64,000 nt of DNA from JAHBXE01 sp044222195 (GTDB lineage: Bacteria; Planctomycetota; Phycisphaerae; Phycisphaerales; UBA1924), in assembly GCA_044222195.1 (NCBI GenBank), contig JBGANS010000001.1, forward strand, positions 1 to 64,000, in the 5' to 3' direction. The notes below the pieces were generated by a model. The model saw nothing but the letters and a program-made list of their open reading frames with translations, was not told the DNA's origin and ran no database searches. The position numbers and the translations under genes are program-made. Shown one piece after another: positions 39,353-47,547 of the stretch (within the stretch, counting starts at the first letter, position 1; every line of letters begins with the position of its first letter).

Positions 39353-41905
39353 ATGCGGCAAAGTGGCGATCCACATCCCGATGCGTCTGCCCGCCACGGC
39401 AGAGCGACCGCGTTACCGGGCGAGCCCGATGCCGCTCATCAAGCGCCCCCCGCGCTGACGCACCCCCCGACCACCCAACGCGACAACGCCGAGCGCCTCC
39501 GCGCCATCGTCGATACCGCCGTCGACGGCATCATCACCATCGACTCCAGCGGCATCGTCGAGACCATGAACCCCGCCGCCGAGAAGCTCTTCGGCTACCC
39601 CGGGTCCGAGGTCGTCGGTCAGAACATCAGCATTCTCATGCCCACGCCCTATCGCGAGGAGCACAACGGCTACCTCGCCCACTACCTCACCTCCGGAATC
39701 CGCAAGATCATCGGCATCGGCCGCGAGGTCGTCGGCCAGCGCAAGGACGGCTCGATGTTCCCCATGGAACTCTCCGTCAGCGAGATGCGCCTCGGCGACC
39801 GTCGCATGTTCACCGGCATCGTCCGCGATATCTCCGAGCGCCGCGCCGCCGAGGAGAAGCTCCGCCGCCTCGCCGCCCTGCTCGACGACTCCAGCGACGC
39901 CATCAAGGTCCTCGACCTCGACGGCACCATCCGCGAGTGGAACGCCGGCGCCGAGCGCATGTACGGCTACTCCGCCGCTCAGGCCCTGAAGATGAACGTC
40001 CGCGAGCTCCTCCCCGCAGACCGCCAGAACGAAATCTCCAGCGCCATCGTCCGCCAGCGCCAGGGCCAGCGACCCGTCCCCTTCGAGACCCAGCGCGTCA
40101 CCCGCGAAGGTCTCCTCGTCGATGTCCTGTGCACCATGACCATCCTCGAAGCCCGGCCCGGCTCTGAGGCCGCCGTCGTCATCACCGACCGCAACATCAC
40201 CGAACGCAAACGCTCCGAGGCCGCCCTGCGGGACTCCGAGGCCCGCGGCCGCGCCATCGTCGAAACCGCCGTCGACGGAATCATCACCATCAGCGCCGAC
40301 GGCATCATCGAGTCCGTCAACAGCGCCGCCGAGCGGACCTTCGGCTACGAGGCCCGCCAGATGGTCGGCCAGAACGTCAAGATGCTCATGCCCGCCCCCT
40401 TCGCCAACGAGCACGACGGGTACCTCCGCCGCTACGGCTTCACCGGCATCAAGAAAATCATCGGCGTCGGCCGCGAAGTCGTCGGCCGCCGCCAGGACGG
40501 CTCCACCTTCCCGATGGAGCTCTCCATCTCCGAGGTCAAGGTCGGCGACCGCCGCATGTTCACCGGCATCGTCCGCGACATCTCCGAACGCAAACGCATC
40601 GAGCACGATCTCGTCACCTACGCCCGGACCGTCGAGTTCAATAACTCCGTCCTCAAGGAAAACCAGGCCTCCGTCGAGGCCGCGGCCGAGGCCAAGAGCA
40701 CCTTCCTCGCCCACATGAGCCACGAGATCCGCACCCCCATGACCGCCATCCTCGGCTTCGCCGAGCTCCTTCTCAAGGACCACGAATCCGAGCAAAGCAT
40801 CGAGTGGCGACGCTCCACCCTCGGCTCCATCATCCACAACGGCGAGCACCTCCTCGCCCTCATCAACGACATCCTCGACCTCTCCAAGATCGAGGCCGGC
40901 AAGCTCACCGTCGAAGAACGCCCCACCGACCTCGCCGAGCTCCTTCTCGACGTCGTCACCCTCATGCAGGTCCGCGCCGACGCCAAGCACCTCCCCCTCC
41001 GCATCGAGGCCCAGTCCCCGCTCCCCGACAGGATCCTCACCGATCCCACACGCCTCCGCCAGGTCCTCATCAACATCGTCGGCAACGCCATCAAGTTCAC
41101 CCACCAGGGCTCCGTCCGTGTCGTCTGCCGGTTCCTGCCAGACGCCTCCGAGCTCCAGGTCGACGTCATCGACACCGGCCGCGGCCTTTCGCCCGAACAG
41201 TCCGCCCGGCTCTTCCAGCCCTTCACCCAAGCCGACTCGTCCACCACCCGCGAGTTCGGCGGTTCCGGTCTCGGCCTTGCCATCAGCCGCCGCCTCGCCA
41301 CCCTCCTCGGCGGCCAGGTCTCGCTCGTATCCGCCGCCCTCAACCAGGGCTCCACCTTCCGCACGTCCGTCGCCGTCAAACTCGCGGCCGACGCAAGGCT
41401 CGTTCCCGACCCGTTCGGTCCAAACCGCCTGCGCGAAGCAAGCGTCGCCAAGCCCGCCGCGCCCTCCCACGACCTGTTCGCCACGCGCCCCCTCACCGGC
41501 CTCAAGATCCTCCTCGCCGAAGACGGCCCGGACAACCAGCGGCTCCTCTCCCACATCCTCAAGAGGTGCGGCGCCGACGTCTCCGTTGTCGCCAACGGCC
41601 GCGCCGCGATCTCCGCCGTCAAGGACGCGATCTCCGCCCGCCGGGCCTTCGACGTCGTCCTCATGGACATGCAGATGCCCATCGTGGATGGCTACGAGGC
41701 CACCCGCCAGCTCCGCGCCGACGCCTACGCCGGCCCCATCGTCGCCCTCACCGCCCATGCCATGGCCGGCGAACGCGAGAAGTGTCTCCAGGTCGGGTGC
41801 ACCTCATACCTCACCAAGCCCATCTCCCTCGACGCCCTCATCTCCGGCGTTCTCGAATCCCTCAAGCCGCGAGGATGCCCCGTCCGTGTGCTGTCCCAGG
41901 GCTGA
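39353..41905 (+). CDS. PAS-PAS-PAS hybrid sensor histidine kinase with two FixL-like heme PAS domains
   Basis: An 850-residue soluble hybrid kinase. PAS1 covers about 45-163, PAS2 about 172-285 and PAS3 about 300-413. HisKA is FLAHMSHEIRTPMTAI (His457), HATPase_c about 560-677 (NAIKFT, DTGRGLSPEQ, GGSGLGLAIS), and a receiver domain about 716-840 with LLAEDGPDNQRLL and phosphoacceptor Asp772 in LMDMQMP. PAS1 and PAS3 align closely with the heme PAS of rhizobial FixL, including the heme-ligand His (EEHNGYL, His104; NEHDGYL, His354) and the heme-propionate Arg (IIGIGREV, Arg124; IIGVGREV, Arg374). PAS2 lacks these. Oxygen sensing is therefore plausible. The output partner is not adjacent. Confidence 0.9.
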   Translation: MRQSGDPHPDASARHGRATALPGEPDAAHQAPPALTHPPTTQRDNAERLRAIVDTAVDGIITIDSSGIVETMNPAAEKLFGYPGSEVVGQNISILMPTPYREEHNGYLAHYLTSGIRKIIGIGREVVGQRKDGSMFPMELSVSEMRLGDRRMFTGIVRDISERRAAEEKLRRLAALLDDSSDAIKVLDLDGTIREWNAGAERMYGYSAAQALKMNVRELLPADRQNEISSAIVRQRQGQRPVPFETQRVTREGLLVDVLCTMTILEARPGSEAAVVITDRNITERKRSEAALRDSEARGRAIVETAVDGIITISADGIIESVNSAAERTFGYEARQMVGQNVKMLMPAPFANEHDGYLRRYGFTGIKKIIGVGREVVGRRQDGSTFPMELSISEVKVGDRRMFTGIVRDISERKRIEHDLVTYARTVEFNNSVLKENQASVEAAAEAKSTFLAHMSHEIRTPMTAILGFAELLLKDHESEQSIEWRRSTLGSIIHNGEHLLALINDILDLSKIEAGKLTVEERPTDLAELLLDVVTLMQVRADAKHLPLRIEAQSPLPDRILTDPTRLRQVLINIVGNAIKFTHQGSVRVVCRFLPDASELQVDVIDTGRGLSPEQSARLFQPFTQADSSTTREFGGSGLGLAISRRLATLLGGQVSLVSAALNQGSTFRTSVAVKLAADARLVPDPFGPNRLREASVAKPAAPSHDLFATRPLTGLKILLAEDGPDNQRLLSHILKRCGADVSVVANGRAAISAVKDAISARRAFDVVLMDMQMPIVDGYEATRQLRADAYAGPIVALTAHAMAGEREKCLQVGCTSYLTKPISLDALISGVLESLKPRGCPVRVLSQG

Positions 41906-41920
41906 GCAGACCGGTGCAGG

Positions 41921-42025
41921 ACGCTCACCAATGGCCTCGCCGAGGCCACCATCTACATGGACATGTACGCGCCGGGCCACACGGAAGAGAAGCCCGTGAC
42001 GGAATTCACGATCGCGCCGAAGTAG
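41921..42025 (+). pseudogene. Orphan C-terminal fragment in frame after the hybrid kinase stop
   Basis: Directly after the kinase TGA (41903-41905) the same frame continues and reads TLTNGLAEATIYMDMYAPGH, then TEEKPVTEFTIAPK, before TAG at 42023-42025. It looks like the tail of a real protein and has no start of its own. It may be a leftover of a deleted gene or an old extension of the kinase. The sequence is short, so this is not certain. Confidence 0.4.
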
Positions 42026-42112
42026 GCCTTTCTCCGCGCCGCCGCCAGCCCCGATTGATGCAGATTCGGCCACGGTGATGTATGATCTCTCCGACTCGGG
42101 GAGACACATCCA

Positions 42113-42970
42113 ATGCGTTTGAGGACCCAACTCTACCTGATTGCTTTCGCGGCACACGTGCTCTGCATCGCGGGACCCGCGGCGGGACAGTGCGATCCCA
42201 AGTTGACGCCGGCGGACAAGCACGGGTACTCCAAGCGGCTCGACAATCCCGATCAATGTTGTGAGGGTTCGTTTCTTGAAAACGTCTCAGGCCATTCCGC
42301 CCCTCATGTGAGCGTCCTCGAGTTCAGCAGCGACGAACGTGTGAAGACCCTCACCAGCAACGGTGAATGGCGCATTTCGTGGCCTCTCACCCCCAAGCCT
42401 CCCAAGGTTCAGGGCCGTCACAAAGTCCTCGATCGCAAGTACCAGATTGACCCCGAGCCGGCGAAAGCACCCGAGGGAGGCGTCGTGCCCAACGTCTTTC
42501 GCTGGCGGACCGACCGGGCCGCACAGGTCGGCGCCGTCGCGACCGACATTCTGTTCGGTGTGTGCCTGATCAGTTCTCACGACATCCGCGCTTCAGCGCC
42601 GGCGTGGGATAGACTCCCGCCGCCCCAAACTCCTGTATTCATCCCGGCGAAGCTCGAAGACAAGGACGCAAAGACTCAGCCGCCGAGCGACAAGTTCGGT
42701 GTCAATCTTGTGGCCAACGTCGCACTGGTCGGGGTTCGGATCGAAGCAGTCCGGCTTGGCCCGGCCGGCGACATCCTGGGGCGCGAACCTATCGCGAAGG
42801 ACAAGGAACTCGGCCCGGAAGCGAGTTTTTTCCGCCTTCCCCCGTGGAAGCGCGACGGATCGCTCGTTCGGCTTGATATCTGGTGCAGGCAGAACGGCCG
42901 CGAAGACAAGCTGCTCCCGATCTATCTCCAGCTCCCGTTGGGTGATTCCATCCCGGGCGCCACGCCATGA
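42113..42970 (+). CDS. Exported protein of unknown function (first gene of a three-gene operon)
   Basis: A 285-residue protein with a signal peptide (MRLRTQLYLIAFAAHVLCIA). The mature part has no domain I recognise. It contains a few Cys (QCDPK near the start, DQCCEG, FGVCLIS, IWCRQ) and a Lys/Pro-rich middle. The stop overlaps the ATG of the next gene by 4 bp, and the third gene follows with a 14-bp overlap, so the three are one translationally coupled operon ending in a trypsin-like protease. Confidence 0.75.
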   Translation: MRLRTQLYLIAFAAHVLCIAGPAAGQCDPKLTPADKHGYSKRLDNPDQCCEGSFLENVSGHSAPHVSVLEFSSDERVKTLTSNGEWRISWPLTPKPPKVQGRHKVLDRKYQIDPEPAKAPEGGVVPNVFRWRTDRAAQVGAVATDILFGVCLISSHDIRASAPAWDRLPPPQTPVFIPAKLEDKDAKTQPPSDKFGVNLVANVALVGVRIEAVRLGPAGDILGREPIAKDKELGPEASFFRLPPWKRDGSLVRLDIWCRQNGREDKLLPIYLQLPLGDSIPGATP

Positions 42971-44124
42971 GCCGCGGGCCTGCGAAACGCGCGTCCCGCA
43001 CAAAGCCGAAGCGCCGGTCTCTGATCACACGGCTCTACCACGGCCTCTCGCACGACATGGTCAAGTGGTCCATGTTGGTTTCGCTGGCCCTTCTGGCGTG
43101 CGTTCTCAGCTTCTCGCGAAGTTGCTCTCCCCACATACTGGCTGACTTACAGAGCGGCTCGTTCCACTTCAAGGTCCCCGTTGACGTACCCGACCAGGCC
43201 AACGTCGACCTCGTACTCAACGGCCTCAACCTGACCCGTATCAGCGTCGACGGCGCCAGTTCGTGGTCGTTCGATGAGGCTTCGGGAACCACGGAAGACG
43301 GGAAACTGGAGCTGCCGCCCGTCAGCTCCGGCCGGCCTCAGGACGGACCGTTTCACGCCGTTCACGCCATCAGCGTCCCGGCCGGCAGCGATGTAAGCGT
43401 GAGACTGGCAGAGTCGGACATCATGTTCACGGTTGTTCCCGACCCCGCCCGCGCCGGTTCAACATCATCGATCAGGCTCATCGCCGCCGCGGGATCGGAG
43501 CTCACCGGCTCATTCGATCCGAGGAAGATCGCCGACGGCGCCACAATCGAGGTCTCTGGAAGTCCTGGTCAGCAACTCCGCGTCTCGTGCCGACTCGCGT
43601 CGTCCACTGTCGGGCGGCGGACGATCGGCCTCCAGGGCGTTCACACCAGTCGCATCCGAGTCTCGGAACCTCAGACCCCCGGTGCGAGGTTCGGAGTCTC
43701 CGAACTTCTCGGCGGGACCATCGCGTTCCCGGAGATCCCTCGCCGTGAAGTCGAACGCCTCTGGGTAGGAGAACGCATCGAAGGTCAATCCTTCGCCGGC
43801 ACCATCATGCTGGTCGAATATGTGCCTTCAGACCGCGAGAACCTCACCGCCGAGTTTGTGGATCCCCATCTACGAATAGTCTGGCAGGGTGACGTCACCG
43901 GCCTCAAGATCGGCCACCCGCTCGGCCTGCGCGCCATCAGCCCCTCGGTCCTCTCCAGCTTGATCGGCGGGCGCGGCATCGCCGACTACATCGCCCTTGC
44001 CACCGCGCTCGTCGCCTTCACCGCTCTCCTCCTCCCGCGCGGCGAAGAGTCGCTCGAAGAGGGCAAAGTCGCCGTACAGGAAACCCATGAACTCAAAGTC
44101 TCGTCCCACCATGAAGAGCAATAA
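42967..44124 (+). CDS. Bitopic membrane protein of unknown function (second gene of operon)
   Basis: A 385-residue protein. The basic N-terminus (KRASRTKPKRRS) and a transmembrane helix at about 33-50 are followed by a large, beta-rich, extracytoplasmic region. A second hydrophobic helix lies near the end (about 340-358, YIALATALVAFTALLL), then a short acidic tail. No known domain was recognised. It is coupled to its neighbours by overlaps of 4 bp (upstream) and 14 bp (downstream). The association with the exported protease suggests a shared envelope complex, but that is inference. Confidence 0.75.
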   Translation: MSRGPAKRASRTKPKRRSLITRLYHGLSHDMVKWSMLVSLALLACVLSFSRSCSPHILADLQSGSFHFKVPVDVPDQANVDLVLNGLNLTRISVDGASSWSFDEASGTTEDGKLELPPVSSGRPQDGPFHAVHAISVPAGSDVSVRLAESDIMFTVVPDPARAGSTSSIRLIAAAGSELTGSFDPRKIADGATIEVSGSPGQQLRVSCRLASSTVGRRTIGLQGVHTSRIRVSEPQTPGARFGVSELLGGTIAFPEIPRREVERLWVGERIEGQSFAGTIMLVEYVPSDRENLTAEFVDPHLRIVWQGDVTGLKIGHPLGLRAISPSVLSSLIGGRGIADYIALATALVAFTALLLPRGEESLEEGKVAVQETHELKVSSHHEEQ

Positions 44125-45712
44125 CACCCCTTTCCGTATCGTCGCCGCAGCCTCGGTTGCGATCTTGTGGCTGTTTGGCCCTTTGGCCGCCGCCCAACCC
44201 ACCGAGCCCCTCGCCTCCCTCATGAAGGAACTCACCGTCCGGGTTCAGACGTTCGACACATCCGCCGGACAGAGCCTCGACGAGGGCTGCGGCATCATCA
44301 TCGGCTTCGACGACACAGCTCTGACCATCCTCACAGCCCGGCACGTTGTCGAGTCAGCCACCGCCGCCAAAGACGGTGTGATCGCAAAGATTCGCTACTT
44401 GGGGGCCGCGGGCTGGCAGGATGCAGTGTCATGCGAGGCCCTCGGTGAAGACAAGCTGGACGCCGCCATCATCAAGGCCAAGCGCAAGGATTCTCCCTTC
44501 GGCCGCGCTCCTCCGTGCACTGACCTCATCGTTTGTCCCGCGCCGCCACGCGGCAGCCGAGTCTCCGCACTCGGCGCCAACCTCACCCCAGACGAGAACG
44601 CGCCTCTCACCGGCTGGACTCCGGGTATTTTCAACGCCCTCTCCGATGGAGTCTGTTCCTTCGATGCCGACGGTATCAAGTCCGGCTACTCCGGAGGCCC
44701 TCTCGTCAGTGATGTTGGCCTGGTCGGGCTGACCATTCGCGCGGGCGCCAACGGTCAGAATCACCAAGCCCTCGAGATCGGGCCTCTCCTCCGTGCCGCC
44801 GCGGCCAAAAACCTGCCCGTCGCTATCAGCGACAATCCCGCCATTGGCGCCCTGACCTACTTGTTCGACCAAAAGTCCCTTGTCGCCGCCGTAGATCTTT
44901 GGACCAAACCCGGCCACCCCGGAGCCCCCTCGTCTTCCTGGATTGCTCTTGTCCCGGTCAACGTCGAAAGCGGAGTTTACACTTTTAACGCCCTGACCGT
45001 GCGAGACCATTGCCGCGCGCGTATCTCTCTTTCGGGCGGCGATCTAATCCTTGATCTTGACAAGGAGATGCTGGGTCATTGGGACGTGGGCGAACTATTG
45101 CCGAGCGGACGTCTCACGTTCAGCCCACAAGCTCAGGACAGCATTCCCGGACTATTGGTCCTCTCGGGCCAGACCGATGATCATTCGTTCTATATCGCTC
45201 TGCCCCTGAAGAACACTGAGCTCCTCGCCGCCCGCGCCATCGTGACCGCCGCTCCCGACGGCGAACCCCGGTTTGATAGTTTCGACCGAAGGAAGGCCTT
45301 CCCCGAGTATTGCGCCTACATCAATGGCAAGCCAATGCCATTCTGCACACACATGTGCCTCGACGCAGCGGCCAACTTCCTGCTCCAGGCGGTCAATCAC
45401 AGAGACAAGCCTTCGGTTCTCGTTGGCAACATGTTCTCGACCGACGCTCAGCAGGAAATCGACGCCGGGGCCCGCCCCGAAGCACAGCCCAACTGGGAAA
45501 AGCTCCATCTCCACATTTTGGATCGGCGTGACAAACGAGCGTTTGCCGATCGTTCCATGCCCTGGAACGATAGCGAAATCCGTTTTTCCATACCTCCGAC
45601 AGATCACATGCTCCGCTTCGAACACATTCCCGTGCACAACAGCATTCGCGGCCACATCACCGGCATATCCCGCTCCATCTCTGCCCTCCGCATCGAATAC
45701 GCCCCCCCGTAA
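44111..45712 (+). CDS. Exported trypsin-like serine protease with unknown C-terminal domain
   Basis: A 533-residue protein with a signal peptide (about 1-28). The protease domain covers about 35-245 and has the full catalytic triad: His78 in LTARHVV, Asp117 in DKLDAAI and Ser194 in SGYSGGPL (Tyr where Asn is usual). There is no PDZ domain. The remaining 290 residues are beta-rich and unrecognised; they include DAAANFLLQAVNHRDK. It is the last gene of the operon starting at 42113. The substrate may be a partner encoded in the same operon. Confidence 0.83.
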   Translation: MKSNNTPFRIVAAASVAILWLFGPLAAAQPTEPLASLMKELTVRVQTFDTSAGQSLDEGCGIIIGFDDTALTILTARHVVESATAAKDGVIAKIRYLGAAGWQDAVSCEALGEDKLDAAIIKAKRKDSPFGRAPPCTDLIVCPAPPRGSRVSALGANLTPDENAPLTGWTPGIFNALSDGVCSFDADGIKSGYSGGPLVSDVGLVGLTIRAGANGQNHQALEIGPLLRAAAAKNLPVAISDNPAIGALTYLFDQKSLVAAVDLWTKPGHPGAPSSSWIALVPVNVESGVYTFNALTVRDHCRARISLSGGDLILDLDKEMLGHWDVGELLPSGRLTFSPQAQDSIPGLLVLSGQTDDHSFYIALPLKNTELLAARAIVTAAPDGEPRFDSFDRRKAFPEYCAYINGKPMPFCTHMCLDAAANFLLQAVNHRDKPSVLVGNMFSTDAQQEIDAGARPEAQPNWEKLHLHILDRRDKRAFADRSMPWNDSEIRFSIPPTDHMLRFEHIPVHNSIRGHITGISRSISALRIEYAPP

Positions 45713-45760
45713 CCGACTTCATGCCGCGCCTCGACGAAATCCTTCGAAGTCCACTTTGAT

Positions 45761-46456
45761 TCACTGAGCTTCCATCACCACTCCGGCCGCCACCACCGCC
45801 GCCGTCTCAATCCGCATCACGTGAACCCCAAACCCGCACACCCTCACTCCCGCGCTCTTCGCCATCGCTAACTCCCCCTCCGTCCAACCCCCCTCCGGCC
45901 CTATCAACACTCTCACTCGCTCCGCGACCCCCACATATCGCTGCCCACCAGCATCCGCCAACACCACTTCCCACCCTCCACCCGCCCGCACCGCATCTGC
46001 CAACTTCAACTCTTCTCCTATCTCCATCCTCCACGCACGCCCGCATTGCTTGCTCGCCTCCACCGCCACTCTTTCCACCTTCTCTCTCCGCCAACTCTCC
46101 CTCTCCCCGCGCTCAGTCTCCAGCGCCCGCCACGCCGCCGCGCCCACCTGCGCCAGCCCGTCGATCATCTCCGTCAACCGAGGCCCCTTTGGCACCGCCG
46201 TGCACACTTCAACCCGCGGCCGTTCCGGCGTCACCTTCTCCACCTCCTCCACCCGCATCTCCATCACCCACTCTTCCCTCAACTTTCGAATTCCCGTCAC
46301 GACAGCCCGCCCAACGCCGCCCCTTCCATCCAGCACCCGCACCGCCCCCCCAACTTCCACCCGCTTCACCCTGGCCGCGTGATGTGCCTCATCTCCAACC
46401 ACCACCAGCGGCCCTTCCGCCAGCGGCTGATCGACGTGTATACGGTGAACGCCCAT
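45761..46456 (-). CDS. rsmE: 16S rRNA (uracil(1498)-N(3))-methyltransferase
   Basis: A 231-residue SPOUT methyltransferase that modifies U1498 of 16S rRNA. The N-terminal PUA-like part has HAARVKRVEVGGAVRVLDGRG. The SPOUT part has AVPKGPRLTEMIDGLAQVG, ALETERGERES, VAVEASKQCGR, VRVLIGPEGGWTEGEL and VHVMRIETAAVVAAGVV, which is the conserved knot. The gene has many G-rich codons (GAG, GTG, GGG), unlike its neighbours. It is divergent from the 46594 gene. Confidence 0.94.
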   Translation of the reverse strand: MGVHRIHVDQPLAEGPLVVVGDEAHHAARVKRVEVGGAVRVLDGRGGVGRAVVTGIRKLREEWVMEMRVEEVEKVTPERPRVEVCTAVPKGPRLTEMIDGLAQVGAAAWRALETERGERESWRREKVERVAVEASKQCGRAWRMEIGEELKLADAVRAGGGWEVVLADAGGQRYVGVAERVRVLIGPEGGWTEGELAMAKSAGVRVCGFGVHVMRIETAAVVAAGVVMEAQ

Positions 46457-46593
46457 GGTCCCAGATTATGGGTCCCCGTCCCCTGCCGCCCAAACCACCA
46501 ATCCCGTATGCAACGCTCCCCGGCCCAATTCGCGTCCCGTCAGGCCCGATAGGCCTTGAGTCTGTCCCGATCCCCGCCGATCATGCCAGTTCC

Positions 46594-47547
46594 ATGTCCT
46601 CGGCTTCTCAAGAGACCCAGACCACGCTGGATGCGCAGGCCGCGGCGCTCGTGGCCACTCCATCGACAGAGATCGACCTCGACGCTCTCGCCGCCGAAGC
46701 TGTTGAGAACCTCGTCGCCGATCCCCCCAAGCCCGCCGCGCCTCCAGCCGCCCCGCCTCCGACCGCCGCCGAGCCCGCGCCCGAGTCCGCCGCCATGCAG
46801 AGCATGGACGACCTCGCGGCCGCCGTCCAGAAGCTGGTCGAAGACGCCGCCCCCAAGCCCCCCGAGCCGCCCCTCCCTTCCGACACCAAGATCGAAACGC
46901 TCGACGCCCACATCGCCGGCCTCGCCGACGACCTGATCGCCGGAGAGTTCGCCGACGAGCAGAACACCATCAAGGGCCAGGTCGGCGCGCCGCCCGTGCC
47001 GCCCGAAGCGCCAGCGCCCGCACCAACTCCGGCGCCGCAGCCTCCTCCACCTGAACCCGCTCCGGCCGTTGCACCCGTGGTCACCGCACCGTCGGCGCCT
47101 TCGCCCGCCGCGCCTCCGCCCGTCGCGCGGCACAAGCCGGCCAAGGCCGCCCCGCCCGCGCCGGCTCCCGAGACGCCGGCGAAGACCCGCAAACTCGCCG
47201 CGGCACTCCGGCCGCTCTCCACGCTGATTCTCTCGACGCTCGCCGCGCCGCTGCGGAACCGGCCCAAGCCCCTGCGCGATCTGATCGGCTGGGTCGCGAT
47301 CATCACGATCTTCAACGCGACGTGCCTCTGGGGCTATCTGCTCTTCTTCCGGTCATCGACGCCGACCATCGTCGTGGCCAAGGCCGCGGAAGACAGCTCT
47401 CACGAAAAGCCCGCTGAGAAAGACGCCCACGGCGCGCCGAGCAAGGACGCCCACGGCGCGACCAAACCCAAGGAGAAGAAGACCGCCGCCAAGAAGCCGG
47501 TGAAGAAGGATGCGAAGGCCCAGGCCGCGCACGGCGGCGGGCACTGA
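46594..47547 (+). CDS. Pro/Ala-rich single-pass membrane protein of unknown function
   Basis: A 317-residue protein: a long disordered Ala/Pro/Glu-rich region (about 1-205), one transmembrane helix near residue 230-250 (DLIGWVAIITIFNATCLWGYLLFF) and a Lys/His/Ala-rich tail (AEKDAHGAPSKDAHGATKPKEKK). The middle contains helical segments LDALAAEAVENLV and MDDLAAAVQKLVEDA. The start is ambiguous: ATG 46594 is used here, and ATG 46468 would add 42 Pro-rich residues. It faces the metallopeptidase gene tail-to-tail with no gap. Function unknown. Confidence 0.7.
   Translation: MSSASQETQTTLDAQAAALVATPSTEIDLDALAAEAVENLVADPPKPAAPPAAPPPTAAEPAPESAAMQSMDDLAAAVQKLVEDAAPKPPEPPLPSDTKIETLDAHIAGLADDLIAGEFADEQNTIKGQVGAPPVPPEAPAPAPTPAPQPPPPEPAPAVAPVVTAPSAPSPAAPPPVARHKPAKAAPPAPAPETPAKTRKLAAALRPLSTLILSTLAAPLRNRPKPLRDLIGWVAIITIFNATCLWGYLLFFRSSTPTIVVAKAAEDSSHEKPAEKDAHGAPSKDAHGATKPKEKKTAAKKPVKKDAKAQAAHGGGH

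Noticed and set aside
39413..41758. A 781-residue Gly/Asp/Val-rich minus-strand frame
   Set aside because: It is the antisense shadow of the hybrid kinase, whose PAS, HisKA, ATPase and receiver motifs are clear.
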